Of a DNA stretch of 64,000 bases, positions 1 to 7,115 are shown in pieces. The position numbers and the translations under genes were made by a program. The notes beneath the pieces were generated by a model. The model saw only the letters and a list, made by a program, of their open reading frames with translations. It had not been told where the DNA came from and ran no database searches. The first letter of the stretch is position 1; each line of letters opens with the position of its first letter. Where the stretch lies: positions 5,128,326-5,192,325 of the forward strand of contig NZ_KV917369.1 of the NCBI RefSeq assembly GCF_002019595.1, given 5' to 3'. The stretch comes from Priestia abyssalis (lineage in GTDB: Bacteria; Bacillota; Bacilli; Bacillales; Bacillaceae_H).

Positions 1-20
1 ACAGGCCTTCCACCTTATCA

Positions 21-1520
21 TTACTTTGCTTCAAATCGTTCTACAAGAGTCGCCAGCGTACGAACCATCACCCCGGTTGCCCCTTCAGGCCCTAAAGCAT
101 GATTTGCTTTCGCCTCTGAGGTTCCCGCAATGTCTAAATGTACCCATGGGGTGTCTTCTGCAAATTCACCGATAAAAGCCCCCCCCATAATGGCGTGCCC
201 TTCACGTCCGGGTGAATTATTTAAATCGGCAACTTTACTTCCCCGAACACGTTCCTTATCCTTTTCAAAAATCGGTAATTGCCACATCGGCTCTCCTTCT
301 TCCATGCTTGCTTCCCGTACTTGTTCAAACCACTCTTCATTGTTTGTCATAGCCCCTGTCGTATGCATTCCAAGAGCAATAATCACGCCTCCTGTCAGTG
401 TCGCCACATCGACTAAATAGTTGGCCCCATGGTGTTTCGCATACGTAACAGCATCAGCAAGTGCCAATCTTCCTTCCGCATCCGTATTTAACACTTCAAT
501 CGTTTTTCCGCTCATGGATGTAATGACATCATCGGGTTTTAAAGCTTCCCCGTTAATCATATTATCTGTAGAAGGAATGACCGCCACCACATTTTGTTCA
601 GGTTTCAATTCGCCGATGATTTCCATCGCGCCTAATACGGATGCTGCGCCAGCCATATCTGTTTTCATACCAACAATGCCGTCTTTCGGTTTAAGGGAAT
701 AGCCTCCTGTATCAAAGGTAATTCCTTTTCCCACCAGACCAATTACATCGTCCCATTGTTCTTTTCCTTGGTGTTTCAGTACAATCATTTTCGGAGGCTC
801 AACAGATCCTTTGTTTACAGCAAGAAGCGCTCCCATTCCGAGCTTCTCCATATCTTCTTTTTCGAGTATTTCCAGTTCGAAATGGTACCTTTCCGCGAGC
901 TCTGCAGCGTAGTTCGCCAAGTCTGTTGCTGTAAGCATATTGCCGGGCAAATTGACAAGCGTGCGGGCAGAATTCGTTGCTTTTCCGTACGTATATCCGA
1001 CAGTTAAAGCCGCCTGCAGCTCTTTTTCATCTCCATCTGCGTATACAATCACATGCTCGAGTTGTTTTTCCGGCTCATTTGATTTTTTCTTATAATCCTC
1101 AAATTTATAGGTAGCGAGCGGCCACGCTTCGCTTAAAGCATGTGCTGCATCATATGTATCAAGATTGTCTGTCAAAAATGTCTCAAGGGCAATCGAAACC
1201 TCTTGTAGCTTTGCCTGTTGTACCGCTTTAAATAATAAACCAAAGGATTCTTTTAAATCTTGCTCCGTCAGCTTTTCTTTTTTGCCGAGGCCGACAAAAA
1301 AAAGACGCTTTGCCCCAAGCTTCCCAAACGTGTGAAGCTTCGAAACTTGTTTTGCTTTAACCGCAATGTCGCCCTCTTTAATGAATGTCAGCAATTCGTG
1401 CCCCAACGCTTCATCAATTTCTGCCATCAATCCTTGCGTCTGCTGATTTTGATTAAAAATCCCAACGACTAAAATTTCTGTTTTCTGTTGTAAATCGACG
1501 TTGTTTTTAACTGTAAACAT
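21..1520 (-). CDS. pepA: Leucyl aminopeptidase, M17 family
   Basis: Cytosolic dinuclear-metal aminopeptidase that removes N-terminal residues from peptides. The 499-residue length is normal for the family. The M17 signature NTDAEGRL lies at residues 345-352. The expected metal ligands and catalytic residues are visible: K265, D270, K277, D288, D347, E349 and R351. The start is an ATG preceded by AAAGGGGT at good spacing. It corresponds to yuiE of B. subtilis. The stop is 20 bases from the window edge, so the downstream context is not visible. Confidence 0.96.
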   Translation of the reverse strand: MFTVKNNVDLQQKTEILVVGIFNQNQQTQGLMAEIDEALGHELLTFIKEGDIAVKAKQVSKLHTFGKLGAKRLFFVGLGKKEKLTEQDLKESFGLLFKAVQQAKLQEVSIALETFLTDNLDTYDAAHALSEAWPLATYKFEDYKKKSNEPEKQLEHVIVYADGDEKELQAALTVGYTYGKATNSARTLVNLPGNMLTATDLANYAAELAERYHFELEILEKEDMEKLGMGALLAVNKGSVEPPKMIVLKHQGKEQWDDVIGLVGKGITFDTGGYSLKPKDGIVGMKTDMAGAASVLGAMEIIGELKPEQNVVAVIPSTDNMINGEALKPDDVITSMSGKTIEVLNTDAEGRLALADAVTYAKHHGANYLVDVATLTGGVIIALGMHTTGAMTNNEEWFEQVREASMEEGEPMWQLPIFEKDKERVRGSKVADLNNSPGREGHAIMGGAFIGEFAEDTPWVHLDIAGTSEAKANHALGPEGATGVMVRTLATLVERFEAK

Positions 1521-1537
1521 AAAGAAACCCCTTTCTG

Positions 1538-1915
1538 TTACTCTTCTAGATATAAAATAAGATTAGGCAATACCGGCAAAGTATCAATCAACTCAAACGG
1601 GACGGAATCCATATTTTTTGGAAAAACACCTAAACACTTTTCCATAAACAAGAAAATCGGTTCAAGATCCAGCCCCCAATGAAAAGGCCGATAAGACTGT
1701 AAATATTGACACGCTGCACCCATCATCGCCCTTGCCCCTTTTATATTTCCATATCCATAATGGTATAGGGCAACGGTTAATTGCAACAAGCCTTTCAAAA
1801 ATAGATTATCTTTTTCCGTCATCCACATATCTTCTAACAAATCGTGGCAGGTATAATAATCTCCCTCATTGAACTTAATAAAAAATTCATAGTACTCTAA
1901 AGGATAGCAAGCCAT
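1538..1915 (-). CDS. DUF309 family protein
   Basis: Small 125-residue protein with the DUF309 pattern near its N-terminus: F-N-x-G-x-Y-x-x-C-H-D-x-L-E-x-x-W at about residues 14-31, followed by KGLLQLTVALYHYGYGN. The family is widespread in Firmicutes and cyanobacteria, and its biochemical role is not established. The start ATG follows GGGGGGAG at 5-base spacing. It ends 17 bases upstream of pepA on the same strand, so the two are probably co-transcribed. Confidence 0.85.
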   Translation of the reverse strand: MACYPLEYYEFFIKFNEGDYYTCHDLLEDMWMTEKDNLFLKGLLQLTVALYHYGYGNIKGARAMMGAACQYLQSYRPFHWGLDLEPIFLFMEKCLGVFPKNMDSVPFELIDTLPVLPNLILYLEE

Positions 1916-2002
1916 CGCTTCTCCCCCCTATTTAGAGATTATGTCCACTTCTTTCAGGGAAAGGTTTATATAAATATATGCTCAAAAAGGAGGACAAAAA
2001 GG

Positions 2003-2215
2003 AACGAGAAGTTCAAGGAAGCGCCGCTTTGAGCACAAGGGAAAGCTTCTTACAATTCTTCATCGCACGCAGGAAAAGTGATTTTCTTTTCCAAGGAACG
2101 GAGCGAAAGCTGACGCCGTCCGACTAAGAACCGCCACGTCCTGTGGCGAACGTCGGATCAGTACGTCCTGTACAAGTAAATTCGACGGTCATTTTTCCCG
2201 GATTTTTTGAACATC
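2003..2215 (+). repeat. Structured ~200-bp repeat element, copy 1
   Basis: Most of the 357-base gap between the DUF309 gene and yuiD. It begins with AGAAGTTCAAGG and ends with GACGGTCATTTTT then TTTTTTGAAC, so GTTCAA near the left end can pair with TTGAAC at the right end. Inside are two mini-hairpins with the same GTCCT loop: CGCCAC-GTCCT-GTGGCG at 2132-2148 and GTAC-GTCCT-GTAC at 2161-2173. A degenerate partner lies at about 58814-58925. The orientation leads into yuiD. No ORF is supported here, and I cannot assign the element to a named RNA or repeat family. Confidence 0.55.
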
Positions 2216-2272
2216 ACCTATAATATATGATATCAAAAGCTGGAATAACCTGTTAATAAAGGAGCGTAATTT

Positions 2273-2749
2273 ATGGATTTATTCACAAACTTTCCGCTTT
2301 GGAGCGCTTTTGCAGCTATCGTTTTTGCCCAAGTTGTAAAAGTTCCGATTGAATTCATCGCAACAAGAAAAGTTCATTGGGGGCTTGTTTTTAGTACAGG
2401 AGGAATGCCAAGTTCTCATTCTGCAGCCGTTACATCCTTAACTACAGCAATCGGTCTAACTGAAGGATTTGGCTCTCCCTATTTTGCCATCTCCACAATT
2501 TTTGCCGTCATTGTCATGTTTGATGCCACAGGGGTGCGCCGGCACGCTGGTGAACAGGCTATTGTACTGAACAAATTGGTAGAAGATTTTAATCATTTTA
2601 TTACGGAAGCGAAAATGTGGCCGGATCAAGCTGAACAGGAGAAACAAGAGAAATTGAAGGAGTTACTAGGACATCAGCCCATTGAAGTTTTTTTCGGAGC
2701 CATTACAGGCATTGCTATTTCTTGTTTTATTTATTTCTTTCTTTTGTAG
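2273..2749 (+). CDS. yuiD: Divergent PAP2 family membrane protein YuiD
   Basis: 158-residue membrane protein of the DUF212 (acid phosphatase/vanadium-dependent haloperoxidase-related) family. The phosphatase-like motif GGMPSSHS is at residues 43-50 and DATGVRRHAGEQA follows in the middle, as in B. subtilis YuiD. Hydrophobic segments lie at about residues 8-25, 55-90 and the extreme C-terminus. The true substrate is unknown. RBS AAAGGAG precedes the ATG. It is transcribed alone, and a hairpin with weak T-richness follows at 2821-2859. Confidence 0.88.
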   Translation: MDLFTNFPLWSAFAAIVFAQVVKVPIEFIATRKVHWGLVFSTGGMPSSHSAAVTSLTTAIGLTEGFGSPYFAISTIFAVIVMFDATGVRRHAGEQAIVLNKLVEDFNHFITEAKMWPDQAEQEKQEKLKELLGHQPIEVFFGAITGIAISCFIYFFLL

Positions 2750-2820
2750 ACACCTTATTGATGATAATTAAGGAAATATTCATAAAGAGAATCTAAAATA
2801 ATCATGTTATCTCCCTTCAG

Positions 2821-2859
2821 GAAAATCAGTCCAAAACATACTGTCCTGGACTGATTTTC
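2821..2859 (+). terminator. Hairpin terminator of yuiD
   Basis: Perfect 12-bp arms GAAAATCAGTCC (2821-2832) and GGACTGATTTTC (2848-2859), 72 bases after the yuiD stop. The following bases are pyrimidine-rich rather than a clean T run. Confidence 0.6.
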
Positions 2860-2949
2860 ATCTCTTCTACCTCGGTAATCATATTTCCCGACTGAAGACT
2901 CCCACCTCAGGGAATGTGAAGGGCGTAGCCCAATGAGGCAATACTTACT

Positions 2950-3672
2950 TTAGGAAGATTTTGTTCCAATGTATTGTTGACGGAATACTTGCATTGATTT
3001 GTTTTCGTTTAACAGAGTCAGCTCTTCTTCCGTTAGCTTTCCGCTCCCACGTTTTACTATATATACGTCCAGCGTTCTCTTTCCCCAAGACTCATACACG
3101 TCATTTACCGTTTCATAATATAAATCCAAGCGATTCCCTTTAATAGCACCGCCTTTATCGGCTACCACTCCGTAGCCGTAGCCCGGAATAAATAGAATCG
3201 TTCCAATCGGAAAGACATTCAAATCAGCTGCGATGGTCGAGTATAAATCACGTTTTACCTTTACCCCGGAATATGTTATTCCATAAGAAGGGTGTCCAGG
3301 TTTTTTTCCTGTCGATTCATACCCTGCCGTATAACCAGTGGCTAACACATTGTGAACCGGATACTTTGACCAGTCAATCGCTGTTTCCAATGACGGACTT
3401 TGGGGATTCATAACAGTTTGTTCACTCGATATTTGTGTGAATGTTTGGCTTTCATGGAATAATTTTCTATAAGACAATGAATTGGCTTTATAATCGTTGT
3501 CTTTATATGAGTATGTAAAAAAAGATTCATTAGAGCCGGACCAAGGTGTACGCTCATAAACCCAATTCGCAATCGTCTTCGCTTCTACGCCAGAAATCGA
3601 TTCGCCTGTTGTGATTAAAGCACCTATAAACAATAATGTCATACTTAACCTTTTTATTATTTTCTTCATCAT
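2950..3672 (-). CDS. yuiC: 3D-domain protein YuiC, putative cell-wall lytic enzyme
   Basis: Secreted protein of about 240 residues with an N-terminal signal segment (KKIIKRLSMTLLFIGALITT) and a C-terminal 3D domain. The domain contains ATGYTAGYESTGK, GTILFIPGYGYGVVADKGGAIKG and RLDLYY. The Asp residues DKGG and LDLYY give the 3D family its name. Related stationary-phase Sps/YuiC proteins act like the MltA lytic-transglycosylase fold on peptidoglycan. A longer reading from a TTG at 3714 has no RBS. GGAG lies 14 bases before the paired ATGs at 3672 and 3669, so I start there. Confidence 0.87.
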   Translation of the reverse strand: MMKKIIKRLSMTLLFIGALITTGESISGVEAKTIANWVYERTPWSGSNESFFTYSYKDNDYKANSLSYRKLFHESQTFTQISSEQTVMNPQSPSLETAIDWSKYPVHNVLATGYTAGYESTGKKPGHPSYGITYSGVKVKRDLYSTIAADLNVFPIGTILFIPGYGYGVVADKGGAIKGNRLDLYYETVNDVYESWGKRTLDVYIVKRGSGKLTEEELTLLNENKSMQVFRQQYIGTKSS

Positions 3673-3872
3673 TACGAATATGACAACTCCTCTCACGATT
3701 CTATTCCTTTCCAAACAGAAAAGAAATTATTCGCGAATGAGGAAATGCCACATTTTTACACAACAATTCTACCGATATTTTTTGTTACTTTATCCCAATT
3801 TAAAACAGCCATGCAGGCAGAAAAAATGGCTGATTCACAAGGTCACCATAGAGGATCATAGTAATTATTTTA

Positions 3873-3932
3873 CTGAAAGGACCCGTCAACCAATCCATAA
3901 TTTTACTGGATTTTGGTGACGGGTCCTTTCAG
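3873..3932. repeat. 60-bp hairpin repeat, copy 1
   Basis: Imperfect palindrome beginning CTGAAAGGACCCGTCA and ending TGACGGGTCCTTTCAG. Its asymmetric centre contains TTTTACTGGATT. Two further copies are at 8316-8378 (same orientation) and 25218-25277 (inverted). It lies between yuiB and yuiC, directly beside a second hairpin at 3933-3979. Confidence 0.8.
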
Positions 3933-3979
3933 CAGACTAGATGGAAAGGGAGGCTTTTGCCCCCTTTCCATCCAGTCTG
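3933..3979 (-). terminator. Hairpin downstream of yuiB
   Basis: Arms CAGACTAGATGGAAAGGG (3933-3950) and CCCTTTCCATCCAGTCTG (3962-3979) pair with a single G-T type mismatch. An inner GGC-TTTT-GCC extends the stem. It sits 2 bases beyond the yuiB stop. There is no T run, so termination is inferred from position. Confidence 0.6.
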
Positions 3980-3981
3980 TT

Positions 3982-4305
3982 TTAAAACATTCTATATCCT
4001 TTTGCACGCAGCCAGCGGATCACAATGCCAGAGACAATCGCCCCTGTGAAACCTGCTGTTAAAATCGCAATATCAGCCGCAGCCAGGGAAGAGATTTTCC
4101 CCCCTAAATGAGAAAAGGAAGGTCCAGGCTGTTGAATGTATTCAATAAATCTTATATCATCAATAATTAAAATGAAAACGATGGGATATAAAACCGCCAT
4201 GATCCATGACATTCTTAATAACATATTTAATAAGAAACCGATTCCAAAGAATAAAACAAAAAATAGCAAAATGGATATTAATAAAACCGGAATACTCATT
4301 TCCAT
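3982..4305 (-). CDS. yuiB: YuiB-like small membrane protein
   Basis: 107-residue integral membrane protein with three predicted hydrophobic helices (about residues 5-30, 33-52 and 75-98). The segment FFVLFFGIGFLLNMLLRMSWIM closely resembles B. subtilis YuiB. Function is unknown. The start ATG follows GGAGGTGAGG. It is separated from yuiA upstream by a strong hairpin at 4371-4409 and a smaller one at 4321-4355. Confidence 0.85.
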   Translation of the reverse strand: MEMSIPVLLISILLFFVLFFGIGFLLNMLLRMSWIMAVLYPIVFILIIDDIRFIEYIQQPGPSFSHLGGKISSLAAADIAILTAGFTGAIVSGIVIRWLRAKGYRMF

Positions 4306-4370
4306 GTTTCCTCACCTCCTGTACACATCCTTTTTTAGTGTACTAAAAAGGTGTATATGAATCCATATAA

Positions 4371-4409
4371 ATAACGGGGAACGGATGTTTTTTATCCGTA
4401 CCCCGTTAT
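4371..4409 (-). terminator. Terminator of yuiA
   Basis: Arms ATAACGGGGAACGGAT and ATCCGTACCCCGTTAT pair with one mismatch around a T-rich loop. On the minus strand they are followed by TTTATATGG. They lie about 50 bases after the yuiA stop. Confidence 0.7.
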
Positions 4410-4461
4410 TGAAATAAGTTTATTCCTCATTAAGACAGTAATATCCTGATGGCAGCTCCCT

Positions 4462-4596
4462 TTATTCACGTGAATAGACGGCCTTTACTTCCTCCGCTTC
4501 TTTTGTACCTGTCCCTTGACAGTGTAAGCAAGTTTCGGTTCCACCCATTAGTACCGTTACATATCCATGACCATCACATAATAAGCATTCATTCAT
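4462..4596 (-). CDS. yuiA: YuiA, 44-residue DnaJ-type CxxCxGxG zinc-binding miniprotein
   Basis: Translation gives a 44-residue protein that starts MNECLLCDGHGYV and contains CLHCQGTG. These two CxxCxGxG motifs (residues 4-11 and 23-30) match the repeat unit of the DnaJ cysteine-rich zinc domain, so one Zn ion is probably bound by four cysteines. The sequence agrees with B. subtilis YuiA as I remember it. The ATG is preceded by AGGGGA with 8-base spacing, and the stop is at 4462. Function is unknown. It has its own terminator downstream. Confidence 0.85.
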   Translation of the reverse strand: MNECLLCDGHGYVTVLMGGTETCLHCQGTGTKEAEEVKAVYSRE

Positions 4597-4659
4597 TTTT
4601 TCGATCCCCTTTTAATTTAATTGAATTTTCAGATAATATATCAAATATTTATTTAAATG

Positions 4660-4688
4660 AAAAGGAGCTCTATAGCCCCTTTTTTAAT
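4660..4688 (-). terminator. Terminator of the Nudix gene
   Basis: Imperfect stem with AAAAGGAGCT and AGCCCCTTTTTT around CTAT, followed on the minus strand by TTTTCATTT. Confidence 0.5.
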
Positions 4689-4734
4689 AATGTAAACGTA
4701 TACATGTATGTTTTTCTTTAATTTTCTTTCATAT

Positions 4735-5214
4735 TCATACAAATAATTTATACGCCGTGTATCCAAATTGGTTTCCCGGGTTCAAATGCTCATACATATT
4801 CAATAGTTGGTATGGCTGCTCAATAAAGTACTTTACCAATAAAGAGGTATTTTCGTCAAAACACAGTTGGTCCTTTGTTAAAAAAGCAGCCTTTTCCAGT
4901 TCCTTCTCTTGTACGATAATATCCGTGTGCTTGGCTCTCATAAGGAAAATGATCATATTGTCACTAATTTCGTTTTGAATGACCCCTGATCGAACTCCAA
5001 TCATGCCTACAACTTCTGCTTGAACTCCTGTTTCCTCCATCACTTCCCGGATTACTGCTTCGTCAAGCGTTTCTCCTTCTTCCACAAACCCTGCAGGAAA
5101 CGACCATTTCCCTTTTAAACCGCCATAATGCTTTTTTACAACAAGATACCGTCCATCTTCTGTCAACACAAGTCCGCTGACCGCAAGCCAGACTTTTCCC
5201 CTCTTTTTAACCAT
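4735..5214 (-). CDS. Nudix hydrolase
   Basis: 159-residue Nudix protein. The Nudix box (Gx5Ex7REUxEExGU) is complete at residues 42-64, starting GFVEEGETLDEA and ending REVMEETGV, so it should hydrolyse a nucleoside-diphosphate-linked substrate with a divalent metal. The substrate cannot be read from the sequence. Nothing indicates secretion. RBS AAAGGGGAG lies just upstream of the ATG. It is located between yuiA and yumB and is transcribed on the minus strand with its own downstream hairpin. Confidence 0.9.
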   Translation of the reverse strand: MVKKRGKVWLAVSGLVLTEDGRYLVVKKHYGGLKGKWSFPAGFVEEGETLDEAVIREVMEETGVQAEVVGMIGVRSGVIQNEISDNMIIFLMRAKHTDIIVQEKELEKAAFLTKDQLCFDENTSLLVKYFIEQPYQLLNMYEHLNPGNQFGYTAYKLFV

Positions 5215-5296
5215 TTGATTTCTCCCCTTTTATTCTTTCATTAAACCATACTATACACTGATTTTGTTGGTAAAAAACACATGAATTGGATAAAAT

Positions 5297-5328
5297 AAAA
5301 ACAGCAGGCTTTTAGCCTGCCGTTTTTT
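5297..5328 (-). terminator. Terminator of yumB
   Basis: Stem AACAGCAGGCT / AGCCTGCCGTT with a short loop. On the minus strand it is followed by TTTTTATTTTA, a good intrinsic terminator 5 bases after the gene. Confidence 0.85.
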
Positions 5329-5332
5329 TATT

Positions 5333-6547
5333 TTAGAAGAAGTTGAATTTACCTTTTTTCATTACAAGACCCGCTCCGCCTTGTAAGAACAATGCACGGT
5401 TGTCTACTACCTTTTTCATGAATGAAGCACTTGAGCCGAATAATTTTCGGTCGAATACGATACCAATCGCATCATCATGCCCTAATGAACATACTGTACC
5501 TTTCAAATCAGGTTTGAAAGTTTCCATTTCGCCTTGTCCGCGAACTAATACAGCTAAATTTTTGGCACATGTCACACCTTCTTGCATTGCAACTTGTGCT
5601 GTTGGCGGATATGGACGATTGATTTCTTCATTGATGATCAATGAACAATCCCCAACGATGAAAATATTGTCATAACCAGGGGCACGCAAATGAGGATCTA
5701 CTTTTACACGGCCGCGCATGTTTTCAAAACCAGCTTTCTCGATCAGATGACTTCCGCGTACACCAGCCGCCCAAATAACCGTACCAGCTTTGATTTCTTC
5801 CACTTGATCATCCTTAGCAACGATGATGCCGTCTTCTGTACATTCTTTAATCGCTGTACCAATTTTGAACTCTACGCCTTTACGCTCTAATTGTGTGACA
5901 GCGTACTCCACTAATTCCGGATCGAAACCAGGTAATGCCATTGGAGCTGCTTCTACACAAATGATACGTACTTTTTCACGCGGAATATCAAATTCTTTAC
6001 ATAATTGCGGAACGCGATTAGCGAGCTCACCGACTAATTCAATACCTGTGAAACCAGCTCCACCTACCACGATTGTTAATAATTCATCACGTTTTACCGG
6101 TTCGTTGTTGTACGTAGCAAAAATATAGTCGATGTGCTCACGGATTTGACGTGCTGCATTGATGTTAGCAAGGGAAAAAGCATATTCTTTTAATCCTTTA
6201 ATACCGAACGTTTCTGACTCATAGCCAAGAGCCACAACTAAATAATCAAAGTCAATTTCACCATTTTCAAGGATAACGCGCTTTTCTTCCGGCTTAATGT
6301 CAACTACTGTATCTTGAATGAAATTCACTTTACTCTTATCAATTACGTCAGCAATTTTAAAGCGGGAACGGTCATGATGCAGTGTACCTGCAGATACTTC
6401 ATGCAGCCAAGTTGTTTCATAATGGTAGTCATTTTTGTTTACAAGTACAATTTCTGCTTCGCTGACTCCCAGCTTTTTTTGAAGATTAACAGTTGTCATA
6501 AGACCACCATAACCAGCACCAAGGATTACAATTTTAGGCTTTCTCAT
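5333..6547 (-). CDS. yumB: Type II NADH dehydrogenase-like flavoprotein YumB
   Basis: Roughly 404-residue FAD/NAD-dependent oxidoreductase of the NDH-2 family, which passes electrons from NADH to membrane quinone. The FAD-binding GAGYGG lies at residues 10-15. A second dinucleotide fold carries GGAGFTGIELVGELA, and FIVGDCS is the C-terminal FAD motif. The segment NKNDYHYETTWLHE is typical of YumB. An in-frame GTG at 6562 overlaps the AAAGGTGG ribosome site, so I use the ATG at 6547. A Rex-like operator 137 bases upstream suggests redox control. Confidence 0.92.
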   Translation of the reverse strand: MRKPKIVILGAGYGGLMTTVNLQKKLGVSEAEIVLVNKNDYHYETTWLHEVSAGTLHHDRSRFKIADVIDKSKVNFIQDTVVDIKPEEKRVILENGEIDFDYLVVALGYESETFGIKGLKEYAFSLANINAARQIREHIDYIFATYNNEPVKRDELLTIVVGGAGFTGIELVGELANRVPQLCKEFDIPREKVRIICVEAAPMALPGFDPELVEYAVTQLERKGVEFKIGTAIKECTEDGIIVAKDDQVEEIKAGTVIWAAGVRGSHLIEKAGFENMRGRVKVDPHLRAPGYDNIFIVGDCSLIINEEINRPYPPTAQVAMQEGVTCAKNLAVLVRGQGEMETFKPDLKGTVCSLGHDDAIGIVFDRKLFGSSASFMKKVVDNRALFLQGGAGLVMKKGKFNFF

Positions 6548-6683
6548 TGCAATGTCATCCACCTTTTCTATAAAATGTTTTATTATTATCTTTAATTTGA
6601 CGAAAGAACCGTTGTTTTTTTCTTATTGTAAGCATCTCATTTTGTTCCTATCCGTCACCTTGCTCTAAAGTCTCACAGAGAGT

Positions 6684-6701
6684 TTGTGAATCATTTCACG
6701 T
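6684..6701. promoter_or_regulatory. Rex-like NADH-sensing operator upstream of yumB
   Basis: TTGTGAATCATTTCACGT matches the Firmicute Rex pattern TTGTGAANNNNTTCACAA in all but the last two bases. It lies 137 bases upstream of the yumB start in the 568-base gap between yumB and the LacI-type gene. Rex represses NADH-oxidising and fermentation genes when NADH is low. A weak promoter (TTGTCC, 17 bases, TGAAAT on the minus strand) overlaps the site. Binding is inferred. Confidence 0.6.
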
Positions 6702-7026
6702 AATTAGTCGAAAAAGGACAAGAAATTGTTATATAATTGTCATAAAATCTTAACAATATGCCTATCAAACATCATATGCCTTTTCGCAAATTTTTTCAAG
6801 ACAAAATTCATTTATTTCTAGCATCGCCAACTATTGGAATCGTTTTCGCACCTATTTTAAATCAAAGAACGAATATTCATGACATTTGTTCCTCACAGCT
6901 TTCGGAAATCAACTCTTTCCCTTATAAAAATGGCTGAAGGGAAAGGCACCCTTTATACTTATTTAAGAGCACTCCAACTGTTTGCAGCCGGATTGGGTAA
7001 GGATTCAGCAGCTGTAATAACGCTAT

Positions 7027-7077
7027 GTTCTAATGAAAATGACGAGTGCAGTGAACACTCGTCATTTTCATTAGAAC
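7027..7077 (-). terminator. Long perfect hairpin downstream of the LacI-type gene
   Basis: Two 22-base arms (7027-7048 and 7056-7077), beginning GTTCTAATGAAAATG and ending CATTTTCATTAGAAC, are perfectly complementary around the loop CAGTGAA. They sit 39 bases after the regulator's stop. No clean T run follows, although the stem is AT-rich. The rest of the gap from 6702 to 7026 holds nothing I recognise. Confidence 0.65.
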
Positions 7078-7115
7078 TTCATATTCAGTTCAAAAATAAA
7101 ACAGCTTCCCTTCAT

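Noticed and set aside
130..1472. Several plus-strand open frames inside pepA
   Set aside because: They are antisense shadows of a well-conserved gene and have no ribosome sites or family features.
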